Source: an uncultured Mucilaginibacter sp. (lineage in GTDB: Bacteria; Bacteroidota; Bacteroidia; Sphingobacteriales; Sphingobacteriaceae). Taken from it: a DNA stretch of 55,515 nucleotides. Of the stretch, positions 51,429 through 55,515 are shown one piece after another. Every line of letters starts with the position of its first letter. Position 1 is the first letter of the stretch. The notes beneath the pieces are model-generated. The model saw only the letters and a program-made list of their open reading frames with translations. It was not told the origin of the DNA and ran no database searches. Both the position numbers and the translations under genes were made by a program. Where the stretch lies: positions 1 through 55,515 of the forward strand of contig CAIPDP010000066.1 of the NCBI GenBank assembly GCA_903863845.1, read 5' to 3'.

Positions 51429-51470
51429 AAAGAAAATGCCCCGTAATTTACGGGGCATTTTCTTTTTAAC
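51429..51470. terminator. Bidirectional intrinsic terminator
   Basis: A 17-bp stem (51429-51445 with 51449-51465) formed by AAAGAAAATGCCCCGTA and its complement is followed by a T-rich tail on each strand. It separates the convergent SPW and DinB genes. Confidence 0.85.
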
Positions 51471-51479
51471 GGGCTTTTG

Positions 51480-51998
51480 TTAAAATAGCATTTCTGCAGG
51501 TGGAGTGACACCCTTTAATCTCAGGTAAACTACTGTCTGGCCCCGGTGATGGGTTTGATGTTCAAAAGCCTTACTTAATATTACCGCCTTTGTTAAGTCT
51601 CTGCCGGCAAATTTGATCACTTCTGCCAGTTGCTCGTTTGTCATTTCCTGAACCGAGTTGATCACAAAATCGTAACTATCCATTACAGCTTTGGTCGTAG
51701 CTTCTTTCGTTTGGGCAACATTTTTTTCGGCCGAATTTTTTGCCAACGGGTTGGGTTTGCCGCTTACTGTCGATGCAAATGTGTAATTGGCATCGGCCAA
51801 ATGAAGCATTTGGGCAGCGAACGAGCGCATTTCAGGCGTTGGCTTAAAACCAAAGCCATTTTCAGGCATCGCATCCAGGTATGCTTTGGTATAAACTTTT
51901 GCCCGGCGCCAATCAGCAATAATTTGATCTTTATTTTGAGCTTTCGCGATGGTAAACGTACTTGCTGCCAGCATAAAAAATAAAACGAGGTGTTTCAT
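51480..51998 (-). CDS. Exported DinB-family protein
   Basis: This 172-residue protein has a signal peptide from the ATG at 51998 (MKHLVLFFML, cleavage near AKAQ). A DinB four-helix bundle with likely metal ligands follows in AAQMLHLADANY and HQTHHRGQTVVYLRL. The family is usually cytoplasmic, so export is notable. An upstream start at 52073 would add 25 polar residues before the signal peptide and is rejected. Substrate unknown. Confidence 0.88.
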   Translation of the reverse strand: MKHLVLFFMLAASTFTIAKAQNKDQIIADWRRAKVYTKAYLDAMPENGFGFKPTPEMRSFAAQMLHLADANYTFASTVSGKPNPLAKNSAEKNVAQTKEATTKAVMDSYDFVINSVQEMTNEQLAEVIKFAGRDLTKAVILSKAFEHQTHHRGQTVVYLRLKGVTPPAEMLF

Positions 51999-52072
51999 GG
52001 TCTTTGTTTTTGGGTTAATGTTTCTGTAAGCTAAGTTATGTAGAAATGCATCACCCCGAGCCGTTAAAAACA

Positions 52073-52100
52073 AAAAAGCCCTACCCTAAAAAAGGGTAGG
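52073..52100 (-). terminator. Intrinsic terminator of the ribonucleotide reductase gene
   Basis: Stem CCTACCCT/AGGGTAGG (52080-52087 with 52093-52100) with an A5 loop is followed on the minus strand by T6, about 84 bp beyond the stop codon at 52184. Confidence 0.75.
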
Positions 52101-52183
52101 ACTCGCACACATTAACCATTATAAAACTGAACAGAAACGTCAATCTATCGGTTAGTTATCTTAAAATGCCCATTGCTCAATGA

Positions 52184-55100
52184 CTAAGAACATCCCATTG
52201 AGTTACCGCAGTTCAGGCATTTATAACAAGTACCGGAACGAACTGTAGTATGACCGCAAACATTACAAGAAGGGGCATCACTTTGAACACCCATGCTCAG
52301 GTCCAGACTTAAGCTTTTCTTACTTTTGGTGTTGCTGGTATCTGCTGCTACAGGTTTTGCCGGTTCATAAACATTGGTTTCATCAGTATTTACATCTTCG
52401 TCAATCAATTGCGGATTTCCGGTTATAACTTTTTGTTCGGTGATCACATGAACCAGGTCGCTACGGTCAAGGTATTCATAACCCAGCATCCTGAAGATAT
52501 AATCGATGATAGAAGTGGCACTCTTGATATTCGCATGTCCGATCACCATACCGGCAGGTTCAAAGCGGGTGAAGGTAAATTTCTCAACATACTCTTCCAG
52601 AGGAACGCCGTATTGCAAACCAACAGAAACTGCGATAGCGAAACAGTTCATCAATGATCGGAAGGTTGCACCTTCTTTGTGCATATCTACAAAGATCTCG
52701 CCCAATGTTCCATCCTCATACTCGCCTGTGCGAACAAATACAGTTTGTCCGTCGATGCTTGCTTTTTGAGTATAACCGCGACGTTTATATGGCAGGCTCT
52801 TCTTTTGCACGACGCGTGACAGCTGGCGCATGAAGTTGGTATCCTTTGATTTCTCCATAATAGCTATGGCAGCCTCTAATACCTGTTCAGGCGTCAGGTC
52901 GCTTAATTTAACATTGGCGGCTTCACCCAATACTTCTTCAACAGTTTCCAGTTTTTCTTCCGCATCTTCTTTCTTGTCTGATTTGGTCGACAATGGTTGC
53001 GATAATTTACAACCATCACGGTAAAGCGCATTGGCTTTTAACCCAAGTTTCCATGAAAGTTCGTAGCAATCTTTTATTTCTTCAACCTTAGCTTCATTTG
53101 GAAGGTTGATGGTCTTAGAAATAGCACCCGATAAGAACGGCTGTGCTGCTGCCATCATTTTAATGTGACCATGAGCATGTATATAACGTTCGCCGATAGC
53201 ACCACATTTGTTGGCGCAATCAAAAATAGGATAGTGTTCTTTTTTCAGGTACGGCGCACCTTCAATTGTCATGGTACCGCAAACGTATTCGTTTGCTTCG
53301 GCAATTTGTTTCCTGGTGAAACCTAAACCGCGCAGCAGGTTAAAGTCCGGAGCATTGTATTGTTCGGGCGTAAAACCGATACGTTTTAATACATCTTCTC
53401 CTAGTGTCCAAACGTTGAAAGCAAAGCTGATCTCAAAAGCAGAAACAACGGCTTTTTCTAATTTTTCCAGGTCTGATTCTGTAAGGCCCTTAGCGAGTAA
53501 GCTGTCGATATTAATATGCGGTGAGTTACGTAAACTGGCGGCGCCTTTAGCATAGTTAACGATCGTAGTGATCTCGTGTTCCTGGTAACCCAGGTTTTGC
53601 AAAGCTTCTGGAACAGCCTGGTTAATGATCTTAAAATAACCACCACCCGATAATTTTTTGAATTTAACCAAAGCAAAATCAGGCTCGATACCGGTAGTAT
53701 CGCAATCCATTACCAGTCCGATTGTACCGGTTGGTGCAATTACCGTGGTTTGGGCATTGCGGTATCCGTATTGCTCACCCATTTCAACCGCTTTATCCCA
53801 GGCATTGCAAGCTGCTGAAAGTAAATAATCAGGACAGTATTTTGGATTGATTCCCGGAGGCAATATTTCCAGTCCTTCGTAGTTCTCGGTCGAGTTGTAG
53901 GCAGCATAGCGATGGTTACGCATTACACGCAGCATATGTTTTTTATTTTCCTCGTAGCGACGGAAAGTACCCAGTTCGCGGGCCATTTCGGCAGAGGTTG
54001 CATAAGCGGTACCGGTCATGATTGCGGTTATAGCGCCACCAATTGCGCGGGCTTTGTCGCTATCGTAAGGAATACCATTTACCATCAGGGCCGAACCAAG
54101 GTTAGCATAACCTAAGCCAAGGGTACGGTAATCATATGAAAGCTGTGCAACTTCTTTGGAAGGGAATTGTGCCATCAAAACCGAAATTTCTAATACAATG
54201 GTCCAGATACGGCAAGCGTGTTCAAATCCTTTTACATCAAAAACACGGGTTTGTTTATCGAAGAAATGCGCCAGGTTGATGGATGCCAGGTTACAAGCGG
54301 TATTATCCAGGAACATGTACTCAGAGCATGGGTTTGATGCATTGATGCGGCCGCCTTCAGGGCAGGTATGCCATTCGTTGATGGTTGAATCATATTGTAC
54401 ACCAGGATCGGCACAGGCCCATGCTGCAAAAGCTACATCGTCCCAAAGTTTTTGAGATGATATTGATTTAACTGTTTTGCCATTCATGCGGCCCTTCAAT
54501 TCCCATTCTCTACCTGAATTTAAGGCATGGAAAAATTCGTTGGGGATACGTACCGAGTTATTTGAATTCTGACCGGATACTGTACGGTAAGCTTCACCTT
54601 CGTAATCGGATGAATAGCCAGCTGCGATCAAAGCTGCAACTTTCTTTTCTTCTTCAACTTTCCAGTTTACAAAACCTTCAATTTCCGGGTGATCGAGGTC
54701 AAGACATACCATTTTAGCTGCCCTGCGGGTAGTACCGCCCGATTTGATGGCACCAGCGGCACGGTCGCCGATTTTCAGGAACGACATCAGGCCTGATGAA
54801 TAACCACCACCCGACAATTTTTCGTTTTCTCCGCGAATCTTCGAGAAGTTGGTGCCAACCCCTGATCCGTATTTAAAGATACGTGCTTCGCGAACCCAAA
54901 GGTCCATGATGCCACCTTCGTTCACCAGGTCGTCCTCAACCGACAGGATGAAACAGGCATGCGGCTGCGGGCGCTCGTAAGCCGACGTAGATTTACTCAA
55001 TACTTCGGTAACCGGGTCGACATAATAATGCCCCTGCGGCTTCCCTGTTATACCATAGGAGGTATGCAGACCCGTATTGAACCATTGCGGAGAGTTAGGG

Positions 55101-55513
55101 GCGGCTAACTGACCAACGATGGTATAAACGATCTCGTCATAAAAAATTTCTGCATCCTTAGCCGATGCGAAATAGCCATAACGCATACCCCAGTCTTTCC
55201 AGCAATTGCCCATGCGGTGAGCTACTTGCTTAATGCTTTTTTCAGAACCAGTAGAGCCGTCGGGTTGCGGAACACCGGCTTTGCGGAAATATTTTTGGGC
55301 GAGAATGTCCGTTGCAACCTGCGACCATGAAGCAGGTACTTCTACATCCTTCATTTCAAATACGGCATCACCTGAAGGGTTGCGTATTACTGATGAACGT
55401 CTCTCATAATTGAAGAGATCGTATACATTCTTTCCGTCTTTGCTGAAGTGTCTCTGCACTTCCAGTCCTTTTCCGCCGGCACCGGCCATTTTTTTTGAGG
55501 AGTTCTTGCCCAT
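52184..55513 (-). CDS. nrdJ: Adenosylcobalamin-dependent (class II) ribonucleotide reductase
   Basis: The enzyme reduces ribonucleotides to deoxyribonucleotides using an adenosylcobalamin radical, with or without oxygen. The 1109-residue sequence includes GVGTNFSKIRGE, the active-site NPCSEYMFLDNTACNLASINL with Asn394, Cys396 and Glu398, and the TVIAPTGTIGLVMDCDTTGIEPDF loop. A large C-terminal extension ends in a zinc-ribbon-like CNVCGH and CYKCLNCG pair that can carry the redox-active cysteines. The start lies two bases from the window edge. ATG 55513 gives a plausible N-terminus, but the gene could begin further upstream. B12 dependence implies cobalamin synthesis or uptake elsewhere. Confidence 0.93.
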   Translation of the reverse strand: MGKNSSKKMAGAGGKGLEVQRHFSKDGKNVYDLFNYERRSSVIRNPSGDAVFEMKDVEVPASWSQVATDILAQKYFRKAGVPQPDGSTGSEKSIKQVAHRMGNCWKDWGMRYGYFASAKDAEIFYDEIVYTIVGQLAAPNSPQWFNTGLHTSYGITGKPQGHYYVDPVTEVLSKSTSAYERPQPHACFILSVEDDLVNEGGIMDLWVREARIFKYGSGVGTNFSKIRGENEKLSGGGYSSGLMSFLKIGDRAAGAIKSGGTTRRAAKMVCLDLDHPEIEGFVNWKVEEEKKVAALIAAGYSSDYEGEAYRTVSGQNSNNSVRIPNEFFHALNSGREWELKGRMNGKTVKSISSQKLWDDVAFAAWACADPGVQYDSTINEWHTCPEGGRINASNPCSEYMFLDNTACNLASINLAHFFDKQTRVFDVKGFEHACRIWTIVLEISVLMAQFPSKEVAQLSYDYRTLGLGYANLGSALMVNGIPYDSDKARAIGGAITAIMTGTAYATSAEMARELGTFRRYEENKKHMLRVMRNHRYAAYNSTENYEGLEILPPGINPKYCPDYLLSAACNAWDKAVEMGEQYGYRNAQTTVIAPTGTIGLVMDCDTTGIEPDFALVKFKKLSGGGYFKIINQAVPEALQNLGYQEHEITTIVNYAKGAASLRNSPHINIDSLLAKGLTESDLEKLEKAVVSAFEISFAFNVWTLGEDVLKRIGFTPEQYNAPDFNLLRGLGFTRKQIAEANEYVCGTMTIEGAPYLKKEHYPIFDCANKCGAIGERYIHAHGHIKMMAAAQPFLSGAISKTINLPNEAKVEEIKDCYELSWKLGLKANALYRDGCKLSQPLSTKSDKKEDAEEKLETVEEVLGEAANVKLSDLTPEQVLEAAIAIMEKSKDTNFMRQLSRVVQKKSLPYKRRGYTQKASIDGQTVFVRTGEYEDGTLGEIFVDMHKEGATFRSLMNCFAIAVSVGLQYGVPLEEYVEKFTFTRFEPAGMVIGHANIKSATSIIDYIFRMLGYEYLDRSDLVHVITEQKVITGNPQLIDEDVNTDETNVYEPAKPVAADTSNTKSKKSLSLDLSMGVQSDAPSCNVCGHTTVRSGTCYKCLNCGNSMGCS

Positions 55514-55515
55514 TG

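Noticed and set aside
1-55515. Search for CRISPR arrays, tRNA/rRNA genes, insertion sequences, prophage, toxin-antitoxin or other defence genes
   Set aside because: No regular spaced repeats, no cloverleaf or rRNA signature, no transposase/integrase or recognised defence domain was seen; the single small XRE protein at 40300-40539 has no toxin partner.

Overview
The window looks like a chromosomal segment of a Gram-negative Bacteroidota bacterium, most likely Sphingobacteriaceae (Mucilaginibacter/Pedobacter-like). I infer this from gene content and signals, not from a database search. Gene starts lack strong Shine-Dalgarno sequences. Several promoters carry the Bacteroidota -7 element TAnnTTTG. 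Characteristic families are present: a TonB-dependent receptor with a CarboxypepD_reg-like N-terminus, DUF3127, SPW-repeat, M56/BlaR1 fused to TonB_C, and the futalosine menaquinone route. LpxH shows that it makes lipid A. I see no rRNA, tRNA, CRISPR array, transposase or phage gene, so this is mostly core and genus-level accessory chromosome.

Layout. 1-357 is a gene-free block of repeats. 0.36-2.4 kb: exonuclease III, a periplasmic cyclophilin and a small unknown gene. 2.5-5.4 kb: a small Cys/His-rich exported protein and a TonB receptor, probably a metal-uptake pair. 5.5-6.7 kb: hflX. 6.7-9.4 kb (minus): an overlapping operon mqnB-phzF-dinB-mqnD. 9.5-11.6 kb: a 6-pyruvoyl-tetrahydropterin-synthase-type gene, folE and fabD. 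11.7-16.4 kb: a very large orphan histidine kinase and a coiled-coil membrane protein. 16.7-21.2 kb: GHL10 glycoside hydrolase, DUF1835, lpxH and prfA. 21.4-25.8 kb: divergent apbE, a small exported protein, an outer-membrane barrel and a two-component pair. 25.9-26.03 kb: a candidate small RNA. 26.2-30.2 kb: a YfbK-type VWA protein divergent from an ECF sigma factor and its likely membrane anti-sigma partner. 30.2-36.5 kb (minus): a ppGpp-hydrolase-like HD protein, DUF4197, PiT phosphate transporter, DUF47, PhoR-like kinase, YceI and an OprB-like porin. 36.6-39.3 kb: mgtA. 39.6-43.1 kb: HD hydrolase, XRE regulator, TonB_C-like protein, RlmL-like methyltransferase, DUF3127 and a small membrane protein. 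43.2-45.7 kb: RprX/RprY-like two-component system. 45.7-52.0 kb: VOC protein, M28 peptidase, BlaI/BlaR1 pair, small membrane proteins and an exported DinB protein. 52.2-55.5 kb: B12-dependent ribonucleotide reductase, whose start lies at the window edge.

The strongest non-obvious signal is a shared promoter motif. TTAACA-type hexamers repeat with an exact 11-bp period, 9-10 bp upstream of a -7 element, in front of both the DUF47-PiT operon and the OprB-like porin gene. A PhoR-like kinase lies next to the first site. This looks like a Bacteroidota Pho box and suggests the porin serves phosphate uptake. Other leads are the structured mgtA leader, the roughly 120-nt candidate sRNA after the apbE/two-component cluster, the sigma/YfbK module, an inverted repeat bracketing the TonB-receptor promoter, and a recurring class of tandem-repeat hairpins filling the gaps between co-directional genes.
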